Shown: one piece after another, positions 7,501-15,214 of the stretch | How the letters are laid out: every line of letters starts with the position of its first letter | Numbering within the stretch: position 1 is the first letter of the stretch | DNA from: Stutzerimonas stutzeri | GTDB lineage: Bacteria > Pseudomonadota > Gammaproteobacteria > Pseudomonadales > Pseudomonadaceae | Assembly: GCF_019090095.1 (NCBI RefSeq) | Contig: NZ_JAGQFP010000004.1 | Coordinates: 114,861-178,860, forward strand | Direction of reading: 5' to 3' | DNA: 64,000 nucleotides | The notes under the pieces: model-generated | Databases searched by the model: none | The model's input: the letters and a program-made list of their open reading frames with translations, nothing else | What the model was told of the DNA's origin: nothing | Translations under genes and position numbers: made by a program

Positions 7501-8975
7501 AGCGCTCGATCCGCAACCGTACCCTGGCGCTGGTTCTGGGCACGCTGCTGCTATCGCTGAGCCTGATCTCCTGGCGCAGCTACCGCGATGCCCACCACGA
7601 AATCGAAGAACTGTTCGACGCGCAGCTGGCGCAAAGCGCGCGACTGGTTCAAGGCCTGGTGATGCGCGAGATGGATGCGCCAGCTCGCCAGGCGTTGCAG
7701 CAGGCGCTGGATGCCGCGGTGAACGCACAGCGCGGCGGGGGCGCACCGGGGCATGCCTATGAGACCAAGCTGGGCTTCCAGGTGTATGCGGCCGATGGCA
7801 GCATCGTGCTGCAATCGGCCGGCGCACCGAAAGGCGCCTTGCAGCAACTGACCAAGACCGGCGAGCCGTCGGCGGCAGCCTTCAGCCAGTTGCCGGTGGG
7901 CTTTCATGATGTGGCCCTCGACGGCCGCGACTGGCGGCTGTTTCTGTTGCGCGATCGCGAGGACGACTTGTGGGTGCTGGTCAGCGAACGCGGCGATGTA
8001 CGCGGCGAGCTGGTCGGCAAGATCGCCCGCCGCAGCCTGATGCCCGACCTGATCGGCTTGCCGCTGCTGGCGCTGCTGATCTGGCTGGCGGTGGGCTGGG
8101 GCTTGCGGCCATTGGCAGACATGGCGCAATTGCTCAAGCGTCGCGATCCGGACAACCTCGCGCCGCTGTTGCTGGCACCACTGCCGCACGAGCTGGAACC
8201 GGTTGCGGCGTCACTGAACCGCCTGCTGCAACAGCTCAATCAGCTGGTAGAGCGGGAGAAACGCTTTATCGCCGACGCCGCGCACGAGTTGCGAACGCCC
8301 TTGGCCGTGCTGCGTATCCATGCCCAGAACGCCCAGCTGGCCGACAGCGAAGCCGACCGCGACGAAGCGCTGCGCCAGTTGCTCGCCGGGGTTGACCGCA
8401 CCACGCGGGTGGTGACGCAACTGCTGACCCTGGCGCGGCTCGAGCCCAACGCGCAACAGCTGCGTCTGGCGCCGCTGGATCTGCGCGCCGTGGCGCGAGA
8501 GACGCTCGCCGAGCTGACCCCGCTGGCCCTGGCGCGCCAGCAGGACCTGGCGCTGGAAGCCGACGAGCAGGCCGACTTCAACCTCATCGGTGACGCGGCG
8601 AGCCTGGCCACCCTGCTGCAAAACCTGGTGAGCAATGCGCTGCAATACACGCCGCCCGGCGGGCGCATCGATGTCCAGCTGCAGGCCATGCCGGACCATC
8701 TGATTCTCGAGGTCGCTGACAGCGGGCCGGGGATCGCCAGCCAATTGCGTGGCCAGTTATTCCAGCGCTTCGTCCGCCTGGCGGATGGCCAGGGCGCCGG
8801 GCTTGGCCTGTCGATCGTCGCGCGTATTGCCGAGCTGCACCACGCCGACATTGAGCTGCTCGACTCGGCGCTCGGTGGCTTGCGCGTGGTCGTGCGCCTA
8901 CCGCGCCACGAGCGGGGCATGGCGGCAGTGGCCAGCGCGGCGCAATCCCGCGAGATCGAGCCGTCGCCGCGGTAG
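7494..8975 (+). CDS. Sensor histidine kinase, partner of the preceding regulator
   Basis: 493 residues. Membrane helix near residues 11-27, a periplasmic sensor region of about 155 residues, a second helix (about 183-204), then HAMP-like linker, dimerisation helix with phospho-acceptor His264 in DAAHELRTPL, and a catalytic domain (NLVSNALQYTPPGG N-box, DSGPGI, GAGLGLSIV). It resembles PmrB/QseC kinases. It overlaps the regulator by 7 bases. The signal it senses cannot be read from the sequence. Confidence 0.9.
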   Translation: MLKRSIRNRTLALVLGTLLLSLSLISWRSYRDAHHEIEELFDAQLAQSARLVQGLVMREMDAPARQALQQALDAAVNAQRGGGAPGHAYETKLGFQVYAADGSIVLQSAGAPKGALQQLTKTGEPSAAAFSQLPVGFHDVALDGRDWRLFLLRDREDDLWVLVSERGDVRGELVGKIARRSLMPDLIGLPLLALLIWLAVGWGLRPLADMAQLLKRRDPDNLAPLLLAPLPHELEPVAASLNRLLQQLNQLVEREKRFIADAAHELRTPLAVLRIHAQNAQLADSEADRDEALRQLLAGVDRTTRVVTQLLTLARLEPNAQQLRLAPLDLRAVARETLAELTPLALARQQDLALEADEQADFNLIGDAASLATLLQNLVSNALQYTPPGGRIDVQLQAMPDHLILEVADSGPGIASQLRGQLFQRFVRLADGQGAGLGLSIVARIAELHHADIELLDSALGGLRVVVRLPRHERGMAAVASAAQSREIEPSPR

Positions 8976-8995
8976 ATCGTCGCGGTGAGCAAGCG

Positions 8996-9029
8996 AATAA
9001 GCTTGGCTTAAGTTTCAGCGCTTAAACTT
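8996..9029 (+). promoter_or_regulatory. Candidate second regulator site upstream of cytochrome b561
   Basis: AATAAG (8996-9001), CTTGG, CTTAAG (9007-9012) has the same 11-base period as the operator at 2450, but with a 4/6 first half. It overlaps an inverted repeat AAGTTT (9010-9015) and AAACTT (9024-9029). Could be a weaker site for the adjacent response regulator. Confidence 0.3.
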
Positions 9030-9061
9030 GCCGGCAATTATCCACACGCGGAGTAGGTGAA

Positions 9062-9613
9062 ATGGACGACAAGCTGATGCCGGCGCGCTACGGACGGTTG
9101 TCCATCGCGTTGCACTGGTTGATGGTGCTGCTGATCGCGGCGGTCTACGCGACGATCGAACTGAAGGGCAACTTCCCCAAGGGCAGCGAGACACGGGAGC
9201 TGCTCAAGCAGTGGCACTTCATGCTGGGCCTGTCGGTATTCGCCCTGGTATGGCTGCGCTTGATCGCCCGCTGGCTGCGCCCGGCCCCCTTGGCCATCGC
9301 CAGCGTCGCCTGGGAGAAATGGCTGGCCAAGCTGGCGCACCTGGCGTTGTACGGGCTGATGATCGGCCTGCCGCTGCTGGGCTGGTTGACCTTGAGCGCA
9401 GCGGGCAAACCGATTCCCTTCTTCGGCCTGGAGCTGCCCGCGCTGCTGGCGCCGAACAAGGGCTTGGCCGGCGACATCAAGGAGGTTCATGAAACCATGG
9501 CCGTGCTCGGCTACTGGCTGATCGGCCTGCACGCGGCGGCCGCGCTGTTCCACCACTACATTCGGCGGGACGACGTACTGCGCCGGATGCTGCCGCAACG
9601 CCGTCAGGCGTGA
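9062..9613 (+). CDS. Cytochrome b561 family membrane protein
   Basis: 183 residues with four hydrophobic helices and histidines placed as in the di-heme b561 family (SIALHWLMVLL near residue 18, KQWHFMLGLSVF, KEVHETMAVLGYWLIGLH and LFHHYIRR). It should shuttle electrons across or within the inner membrane, often between quinol and periplasmic acceptors. It lies 86 bases after the kinase gene, with a possible response-regulator site between, so it may belong to the same regulon. Confidence 0.85.
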   Translation: MDDKLMPARYGRLSIALHWLMVLLIAAVYATIELKGNFPKGSETRELLKQWHFMLGLSVFALVWLRLIARWLRPAPLAIASVAWEKWLAKLAHLALYGLMIGLPLLGWLTLSAAGKPIPFFGLELPALLAPNKGLAGDIKEVHETMAVLGYWLIGLHAAAALFHHYIRRDDVLRRMLPQRRQA

Positions 9614-9650
9614 TGTCCCCGGCCATGCGCAAGCCAGGCGTCGTGGTCGG

Positions 9651-10226
9651 CTAGTGGCTCGGCGGATCGGTGCGCGTGGTCGTCGGTTCGACCGGCTCGC
9701 CCCGGCGGAACGGTTGCAGCTCGGGCTCGGGCTCGGCCTGCTCCACCGGCGCCGGGCCGTCACCCAGGCGAAACGGCTGCGGCGGGCCCTGATCCACTCG
9801 GCGCTGAGGGCGCTCGGGCTCGGCGACAGGCTCTTCGGTCTGTGGCTCTTTCAGTAACCAGAGCGCAGCCGCAGCGAGCATCGCGGCGCAGACCCGGTAG
9901 ATCAACGAGGCCAGATCGAAGCCGATCAATTCGCCGCCATCGAGCCACAACGAGCCAAGCCGACCGGCGACCAACGCCAGCATGGTGATGACCAGCATAA
10001 CCAGTGCGGCGCGGGCACGCTCCGGAACCTGCATCGCCCAGAGCAGAAACAGCGCCAGCCCCAGTTGCAGGCCTCCGTAATAAACACGCATATGGCTGAC
10101 GGAGGCGGTCTCCATCAACAGCATCCCGTTCAGATTGGCCATTTCGTAAGGCCGCAGCCAGTAGGCAAGGCTGAAGCCGATCATGATCACTGCTTGAACA
10201 ATCAGCACGAAACGGGCAAAACGCAT
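9651..10226 (-). CDS. DUF4345-like four-helix membrane protein
   Basis: 191 residues. Four predicted membrane helices occupy residues 5-125 (for example FVLIVQAVIMIGFSLAYWL and VYYGGLQLGLALFLLWAM), followed by a soluble Glu/Pro-rich tail of about 60 residues. This resembles DUF4345, whose function is unknown. The start is supported by AGGAG nine bases upstream. The frame is open further upstream and could start at about 10376, adding a 50-residue hydrophobic extension; I judge this less likely. Confidence 0.65.
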   Translation of the reverse strand: MRFARFVLIVQAVIMIGFSLAYWLRPYEMANLNGMLLMETASVSHMRVYYGGLQLGLALFLLWAMQVPERARAALVMLVITMLALVAGRLGSLWLDGGELIGFDLASLIYRVCAAMLAAAALWLLKEPQTEEPVAEPERPQRRVDQGPPQPFRLGDGPAPVEQAEPEPELQPFRRGEPVEPTTTRTDPPSH

Positions 10227-10472
10227 CGAAAGCTCTCCTGATAGCGGCTGCGCAGCACGATAGACCTCTGACCGAAGCGGCGCCGGTTGGTTCGCGCGGC
10301 CACCCGCCGCCAGCGCTTTGCAAAACGCGATCGCGACGAGACCGAGGGGGAGCAGCCGGCGGCCACCGAGCATCAGGCAGCAAGGATGCCGACGAAACCC
10401 TCTCGCCGACTGAATTTGCGCGCCCAGGCACGGGTCTGAGCAGAGACCAAGAACAAGCGGAGGGATGCGGGC

Positions 10473-11333
10473 ATGCGCTGGAAGAAGGCTCGTCGCAGCG
10501 ACAACGTGGTGGATGCCCGCGGGCGTAGCGGCGGTATCGGTGGCGGACGCCTGAGCCTGGCCGGCGTGGCCATCGTCGTGGTGATCGGCCTGCTCTCCGG
10601 CCAGGATCCGCTGCAGATTCTCGGCCAGTTGGCCGATCAGGGCGGCTCGGCCCCCACCCAGCAAAGCACCACCCCGGCGCGCGGCGACGATCCGCAAGTG
10701 GCGTTCGTCCAGGCCATTCTGGGCGACACCGAAGATACCTGGCGCGCACTGTTCCAGCAGTCCGGCGAGCAGTACCGCGACCCGAAACTGGTGCTGTTTC
10801 GCGGCGGGGTCAATTCGGCGTGCGGTTTCGCCCGGTCGGCGGTCGGGCCCTTCTACTGTCCAGGTGATCAGCAGGTGTATCTCGACCTGCAATTCTTCGA
10901 TGAAATGGCCTCGCGCTTTTCCGTCGCCGGCGATTTTGCCCAGGCCTATGTCATTGCGCACGAGGTCGGTCATCACGTTCAGACGCTGCTAGGGGTCTCG
11001 CAGCAGATGCAGGCGGCACGCCAGCGTGGCGCCAGGATGGAAGGCGATAACGGCTTGCTGGTCCGTCAGGAATTGCAGGCCGATTGCCTGGCCGGCGTCT
11101 GGGCCTACCACGCGCAACAGCGTCATGACTGGCTCGAGGAGGGCGACCTGGAAGAAGCACTGAACGCGGCCAACGCCATCGGCGATGATCGCCTGCAAAA
11201 GCAGAGTCAGGGCCGCGTGGTGCCCGATGCCTTCACCCATGGCACCTCGGCGCAGCGGGTGAAATGGTTTCGTACCGGCTTCGACAGCGGTGAACCGACA
11301 CGCTGCGATACCTTTCAGGCGCAGCGTCTCTGA
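10473..11333 (+). CDS. ypfJ: Neutral zinc metallopeptidase family protein (YpfJ-like)
   Basis: 286 residues. N-terminal arginine/glycine-rich tail, one membrane helix (about residues 27-42), then a domain with the zincin motif HEVGHH at 163-168, preceded by CGFARSAVGPFYCPGDQQVY and followed by the downstream QELQADCLAGVWAY ligand region. This is the Zn-peptidase family (PF04228), membrane-anchored with the catalytic domain probably outside the cytoplasm. Substrates are not established. GGAGGG precedes the ATG. Confidence 0.85.
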   Translation: MRWKKARRSDNVVDARGRSGGIGGGRLSLAGVAIVVVIGLLSGQDPLQILGQLADQGGSAPTQQSTTPARGDDPQVAFVQAILGDTEDTWRALFQQSGEQYRDPKLVLFRGGVNSACGFARSAVGPFYCPGDQQVYLDLQFFDEMASRFSVAGDFAQAYVIAHEVGHHVQTLLGVSQQMQAARQRGARMEGDNGLLVRQELQADCLAGVWAYHAQQRHDWLEEGDLEEALNAANAIGDDRLQKQSQGRVVPDAFTHGTSAQRVKWFRTGFDSGEPTRCDTFQAQRL

Positions 11334-11348
11334 TCCCGCTCAGCGCAC

Positions 11349-11690
11349 CTAGCCGACCCAGCAATACACCGGCGCATCCGCCCCGCTGTCGACCTTGACC
11401 TGGGCGCTGTGGCGCAAGCGCACCAGCAAACGCTTGCCCGCCTGGGCACTGCCCGTCAGCGCCTCCAGCTCCGCCAACAGCTGCGGTCCTTCCATGCGTC
11501 CCGCCTGACGCAACAACTGCTGCGCCCCCTGCCAGTGAGGGTCGGCGCTCGCCTGGTCTGCGGCTTGCGCCGGCGGCTGAGCCGCCTGGACGGCCGGCAG
11601 CTGACGCACCAGCTGCGCCCAGTCGTGATCGTCCATTTCAATGCTGAGGTCGACTGGCAAATCGCCCACATGGCCACGAATTCGAATCAT
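11349..11690 (-). CDS. Conserved hypothetical protein, small
   Basis: 113 residues, acidic, no signal or membrane helix. It begins MIRIRGHVGDLPVDLSIEMD and ends with a short strand-rich segment RLLVRLRHSAQVKV and VYCWVG. I do not recognise the family. The start at 11688-11690 is preceded by GAGAGACG. It is transcribed divergently from the zinc operon, with the Zur-like site lying between them but closer to the other gene. Confidence 0.6.
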   Translation of the reverse strand: MIRIRGHVGDLPVDLSIEMDDHDWAQLVRQLPAVQAAQPPAQAADQASADPHWQGAQQLLRQAGRMEGPQLLAELEALTGSAQAGKRLLVRLRHSAQVKVDSGADAPVYCWVG

Positions 11691-11759
11691 CGTCTCTCTC
11701 CCGCTGTCCGGACGACATGCTCCCATGCTCCGTTCAGGCTGGCCAGCTGCCGTCAATTT

Positions 11760-11776
11760 TTGTTATAACGTAACCA
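11760..11776 (+). promoter_or_regulatory. Zur-like operator
   Basis: TGTTATAACGTAACCA (with GTTA and TAAC arms around the centre) matches the GTTATA-N3-TAAC pattern of gammaproteobacterial Zur boxes. It lies about 28 bases before the start of a His-rich ZrgA-like gene, whose P. aeruginosa counterpart operon (PA4063-PA4066) is known to be zinc/Zur-repressed. Confidence 0.65.
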
Positions 11777-11803
11777 TATCAGCCAACCCCTCTGGAGTTC
11801 GTT

Positions 11804-12385
11804 ATGCGTCGTCTGCTGCTTGCCCTGCCCTTCGCCCTGCTGCCCGGTTTCGCTCTGGCCGCCGAACATCACGATCATGAGCACGACCACCATGACAGCC
11901 TAGGTGCTCATGAGCACGGCGCCGCCGAGCTGGACGCCGCGCTGGATGGATCGATGCTGGAGATCGAACTCCGTAGCCCGGCGATGAATCTGGTGGGTTT
12001 CGAACACGCACCGAGTAGCGAAGCGGACAAACGCCAGATCGCCGATGCCCGCCAGCAGCTGGAACAACCGGGCACTCTGTTTGGCCTGCCAGCAGCGGCA
12101 GGCTGCAAACTGGCCGAAACCGAGCTGGAGAGCCCATTGTTCGAAGGTGCTGATCATGACGATGAGCACGAACACAAGCACGACGGTGAGCACGACGGCC
12201 AGCACAGCGAGATCCACGCGCACTACCACTTCGACTGCGCCACCCCCCAAGCGCTTCAGGCGCTCGATCTGCAGGCGCTGTTCAAGGCATTCCCCGGCAC
12301 TAAAAAAATCCAGGCACAGCTGATCGGCCCGAATGGTCAACGCGGTGCGCAACTCGATGCCGGGCAGCCGCGGGCCACCTTCTGA
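11804..12385 (+). CDS. ZrgA-like periplasmic zinc-binding protein (DUF2796)
   Basis: 193 residues. Signal peptide MRRLLLALPFALLPGFALAA, then His/Asp clusters EHHDHEHDHHD and GAHEHGAAELD, a DUF2796 core, a second His-rich loop near residues 116-136 (DHDDEHEHKHDGEHDGQH) and HAHYHFDC. Such proteins bind zinc in the periplasm and aid uptake. First gene of a four-gene operon under a Zur-like site; GGAG precedes the ATG. Confidence 0.85.
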   Translation: MRRLLLALPFALLPGFALAAEHHDHEHDHHDSLGAHEHGAAELDAALDGSMLEIELRSPAMNLVGFEHAPSSEADKRQIADARQQLEQPGTLFGLPAAAGCKLAETELESPLFEGADHDDEHEHKHDGEHDGQHSEIHAHYHFDCATPQALQALDLQALFKAFPGTKKIQAQLIGPNGQRGAQLDAGQPRATF

Positions 12386-12453
12386 TCCCGGCGCCTGCCG
12401 CCACTGGGCCCGACGCAGTAAACTCACCGGCTTGTCTGAAACGGATCATCTCG

Positions 12454-13161
12454 ATGACCGCACCCCTGCTCAACCTCCACCAACTGGGGTTCGCCTGGCC
12501 CGGCCAGGCCGACCTGCTCGACATTCCCGCGTTCACGCTGGAACGCAACCAGAGCCTGTTTCTGAAGGGGCCGTCCGGTAGCGGCAAGACCACCTTGCTC
12601 GGCCTGATCGGCGGGGTGCAGAAAGCGCAGCGCGGAACCGTCCAGTTGCTCGGCACCGACCTCGCCGCGCTATCCGCTGGCGCGCGGGACCGTTTTCGCG
12701 TCGACCACACCGGCTACATCTTCCAGCAATTCAACCTGCTGCCCTTTCTCTCGGTGGCCGAGAATGTGGCGTTGCCCTGCCACTTCTCGACGGCACGCGC
12801 CGAGCGCGCCCGGCAGCGGCATGGCAGCGTGACGCAAGCAGCTGCAAGCCTGCTGCAGCATCTCGGGCTTTCCAGAAACCTGCTCGAGCGACGTGCCGAA
12901 GCCTTGTCGATCGGCCAGCAACAGCGCGTCGCCGCGGCACGTGCGCTGATCGGCCAACCAGAACTGGTGATTGCCGACGAGCCCACCTCAGCGCTCGACG
13001 CCGACAGCCGGGAGGCCTTCCTGCAATTGCTCTTCGCCGAATGCCGCGAAGCCGGCTCAAGCCTGCTGTTCGTCAGCCATGACCAGAGCCTGGCGCCGCT
13101 GTTCGACCGTAGTCTGTCCTTGGCGGACCTCAACCGCGCCGCTCGCGCCCCGGAGATATAG
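12454..13161 (+). CDS. ABC transporter ATPase of the zinc-regulated operon
   Basis: 235 residues, LolD/MacB-type. Walker A GPSGSGKTT at 39-47, Q-loop YIFQQFNLLPF, Walker B LVIADEP with SALD D-loop, and switch His in FVSHD. The signature motif reads LSIGQQQR rather than LSGGQQQR, which is an unusual substitution at the first glycine. It pairs with the FtsX-like permease three bases downstream. By analogy to PA4064 it likely energises a periplasmic metal- or protein-handling step, not classical import. Confidence 0.85.
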   Translation: MTAPLLNLHQLGFAWPGQADLLDIPAFTLERNQSLFLKGPSGSGKTTLLGLIGGVQKAQRGTVQLLGTDLAALSAGARDRFRVDHTGYIFQQFNLLPFLSVAENVALPCHFSTARAERARQRHGSVTQAAASLLQHLGLSRNLLERRAEALSIGQQQRVAAARALIGQPELVIADEPTSALDADSREAFLQLLFAECREAGSSLLFVSHDQSLAPLFDRSLSLADLNRAARAPEI

Positions 13162-13164
13162 GCC

Positions 13165-14430
13165 ATGTACCTGCTGCGCCTGGCCTTGGCGAGCCTGAAC
13201 AATCGCCGCTTCACCGCCCTGCTCACCGTCTTCGCCATTGCCCTCTCGGTGTGCCTGTTGTTGGCCGTCGAGCGTGTGCGCACCGAAGCCCGCGCCAGTT
13301 TCGCCAGCACCATCAGCGGTACGGACCTCATCGTCGGCGCCCGTTCCGGCTCGGTGAATCTGTTGCTGTATTCGGTGTTCCGCATCGGCAACGCCACCAA
13401 CAACATTCGCTGGGACAGCTTCGAGCACTTCGCCGCGCATCCTCGCGTCAGCTGGGCCATCCCGATCTCGCTGGGCGACTCCCATCGCGGCTATCGGGTC
13501 ATGGGCACCAGCCGCGCCTATTTCGATCATTACCGTTACGGTCGCAAGCAGCCGCTGCAACTGGCACAAGGTCGCCCCTTTGCCGAAGACCCGTTCGAGG
13601 TGGTGCTGGGCGCCGAAGTGGCCGACGCGCTGCACTACAAGCTGGACGACCAGCTGGTGCTGGCGCACGGCGTGTCGACGGTCAGCCTGGTCAAGCATGA
13701 CGACAAGCCCTTTCGCGTCGTCGGCATCCTCAAGCGTACCGGCACGCCGGTGGATCGCACCCTGCACATCAATCTGGCCGGCATGGAAGCCCTGCACATC
13801 GACTGGCAGAACGGCATGCCGGCCCGCGGCGCGGCGCGCATCGACGCCGAGCAGGCACGTCAGATGGATTTGCAGCCCAAGCAGATCACCGCCTTCATGC
13901 TCGGCCTCAACAGCAAGATCGCCACCTTCGCGCTGCAGCGCGAAATCAACCAGTATCGCGGCGAACCGCTGCTGGCCATTCTCCCGGGTGTGGCCTTGCA
14001 GGAGCTCTGGAGCCTGATGGGCACGGCGGAAAAGGCCCTGTTCGTGGTATCGCTGTTCGTCGTGCTGACCGGCTTGATCGGCATGCTGACGGCGATCCTG
14101 ACCAGCCTCAACGAACGGCGTCGGGAGATGGCGATCCTGCGCTCGGTGGGTGCGCGGCCCTGGCATATCGCCAGCCTGTTGATACTCGAGGCGTTCAGCC
14201 TGGCGCTGGCCGGGGTCCTGTTCGGCCTGCTGTTGCTGTACGTCGCGATTGCGGCGGCGCAAGGACCGTTGCAGAGCCAGTACGGACTCGACCTGCCGTT
14301 GGCCTTGCCCAGCACCTATGAGTGGTCATTGCTTGCCGGCATACTGCTTGCCGGGCTGCTCATGGGTGGCGTGCCGGCCTGGCGCGCCTACCGGCAGTCC
14401 CTGGCCGACGGCCTGTCGATCAGACTATGA
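13165..14430 (+). CDS. FtsX/MacB-type ABC permease of the zinc-regulated operon
   Basis: 421 residues. One N-terminal helix (about 15-30), a large extracytoplasmic domain to about residue 285, then three helices (about 289-312, 337-365 and 388-407) with the ERRREMAILRSVGA segment typical of FtsX-domain permeases. This MacB-like topology indicates mechanotransmission or export rather than uptake through a binding-protein cassette. Partner of the upstream ATPase; corresponds to PA4065 by context. Confidence 0.85.
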   Translation: MYLLRLALASLNNRRFTALLTVFAIALSVCLLLAVERVRTEARASFASTISGTDLIVGARSGSVNLLLYSVFRIGNATNNIRWDSFEHFAAHPRVSWAIPISLGDSHRGYRVMGTSRAYFDHYRYGRKQPLQLAQGRPFAEDPFEVVLGAEVADALHYKLDDQLVLAHGVSTVSLVKHDDKPFRVVGILKRTGTPVDRTLHINLAGMEALHIDWQNGMPARGAARIDAEQARQMDLQPKQITAFMLGLNSKIATFALQREINQYRGEPLLAILPGVALQELWSLMGTAEKALFVVSLFVVLTGLIGMLTAILTSLNERRREMAILRSVGARPWHIASLLILEAFSLALAGVLFGLLLLYVAIAAAQGPLQSQYGLDLPLALPSTYEWSLLAGILLAGLLMGGVPAWRAYRQSLADGLSIRL

Positions 14431-14438
14431 GGAACGCC

Positions 14439-14951
14439 ATGTCTCGCCTGTTGCTCGCAACGCTGCTAGTTCTCGCGGCGCCCTTCACCATTGCCGATGT
14501 CCGAGAGCTGCAGTGGTCGGACCTGATACCCGCGGACGCTCCACCGCCTCCACCACCGGTGGCGATGCACGACCTGTCGCAGCTGGCCGACGCACTGGCC
14601 GCCGAAACGGGACCGGCAGCGGCGCAGCAATCGCCCGCCGAGCCGGTCGTCAAAGCGCTCGATGGCGTTCAAATCAAACTACCAGGCTATATCGTGCCGC
14701 TGGACATGAGCGAGGACGGCCGGGTAACCGAATTCCTCCTGGTGCCCTACTTCGGCGCCTGCATCCACGTGCCACCACCGCCATCCAACCAGATCGTGCA
14801 TGCCACCAGCGAGCTGGGCGTCAAGGTCGACGAGCTGTATCAGCCGTTCTGGATCGAAGGGCCGTTGAAGGTCGAACACGCGACCAGCGAGCTGGCCGAT
14901 GCGGGTTATCGCATGGAAGCGCAGAAAATCTATCTCTACGAGCTCGAATAA
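14439..14951 (+). CDS. DUF3299 exported protein of the zinc-regulated operon
   Basis: 170 residues with signal peptide (MSRLLLATLLVLAAPFTIA). The DUF3299 core includes GYIVPLDMSEDGRVTEFLLVPY and CIHVPPPPSNQIVH, the latter with Cys and His that could bind metal. GAGGA five bases upstream supports 14439; an in-frame ATG at 14427 overlapping the permease stop (ATGA) is an alternative. Last gene of the operon, corresponding to PA4066. Confidence 0.8.
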   Translation: MSRLLLATLLVLAAPFTIADVRELQWSDLIPADAPPPPPPVAMHDLSQLADALAAETGPAAAQQSPAEPVVKALDGVQIKLPGYIVPLDMSEDGRVTEFLLVPYFGACIHVPPPPSNQIVHATSELGVKVDELYQPFWIEGPLKVEHATSELADAGYRMEAQKIYLYELE

Positions 14952-15214
14952 AGGCAGTCTTGTCGCGGCCTGAGCGGCTTGATCAGCGGGACGATCATCG
15001 CCGAAGTCCGCTTGCACAAGCTGATCGCCACGCCAGTAGCCGCGCGCCGAATCGCTCGCCGCGGCCAGCAACTGGCATCCAGACGCCTGGCAACCAGAGC
15101 GCATAGACGCGAAACCCCGCATCCTTGGCGGGGTTCCGTGCAAATCTGCTGGCAGGTGTAAAGTCGCCCAAAAGCCAGGCGCGGTGTCAGTTGCCGAGTC
15201 GCTCCGCCAACCTG
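14952..15214. other. Intergenic region between convergent genes
   Basis: About 260 bases between the DUF3299 gene and the convergent TPR gene. I see no coding frame with family likeness, only a terminator hairpin at 15113-15135. Confidence 0.6.
15113..15135 (+). terminator. Hairpin between convergent operons
   Basis: AACCCCGC (15113-15120), loop ATCCTTG, GCGGGGTT (15128-15135). The stem is strong and sits between the zinc operon and the convergent TonB operon, so it can serve both directions, although T tracts are short. Confidence 0.55.

Noticed and set aside
10227..10376. N-terminal extension of the DUF4345-like protein
   Set aside because: The extra 50 residues include a separate signal-like stretch, and the AGGAG-preceded ATG at 10226 gives the family-typical start directly at the first membrane helix.
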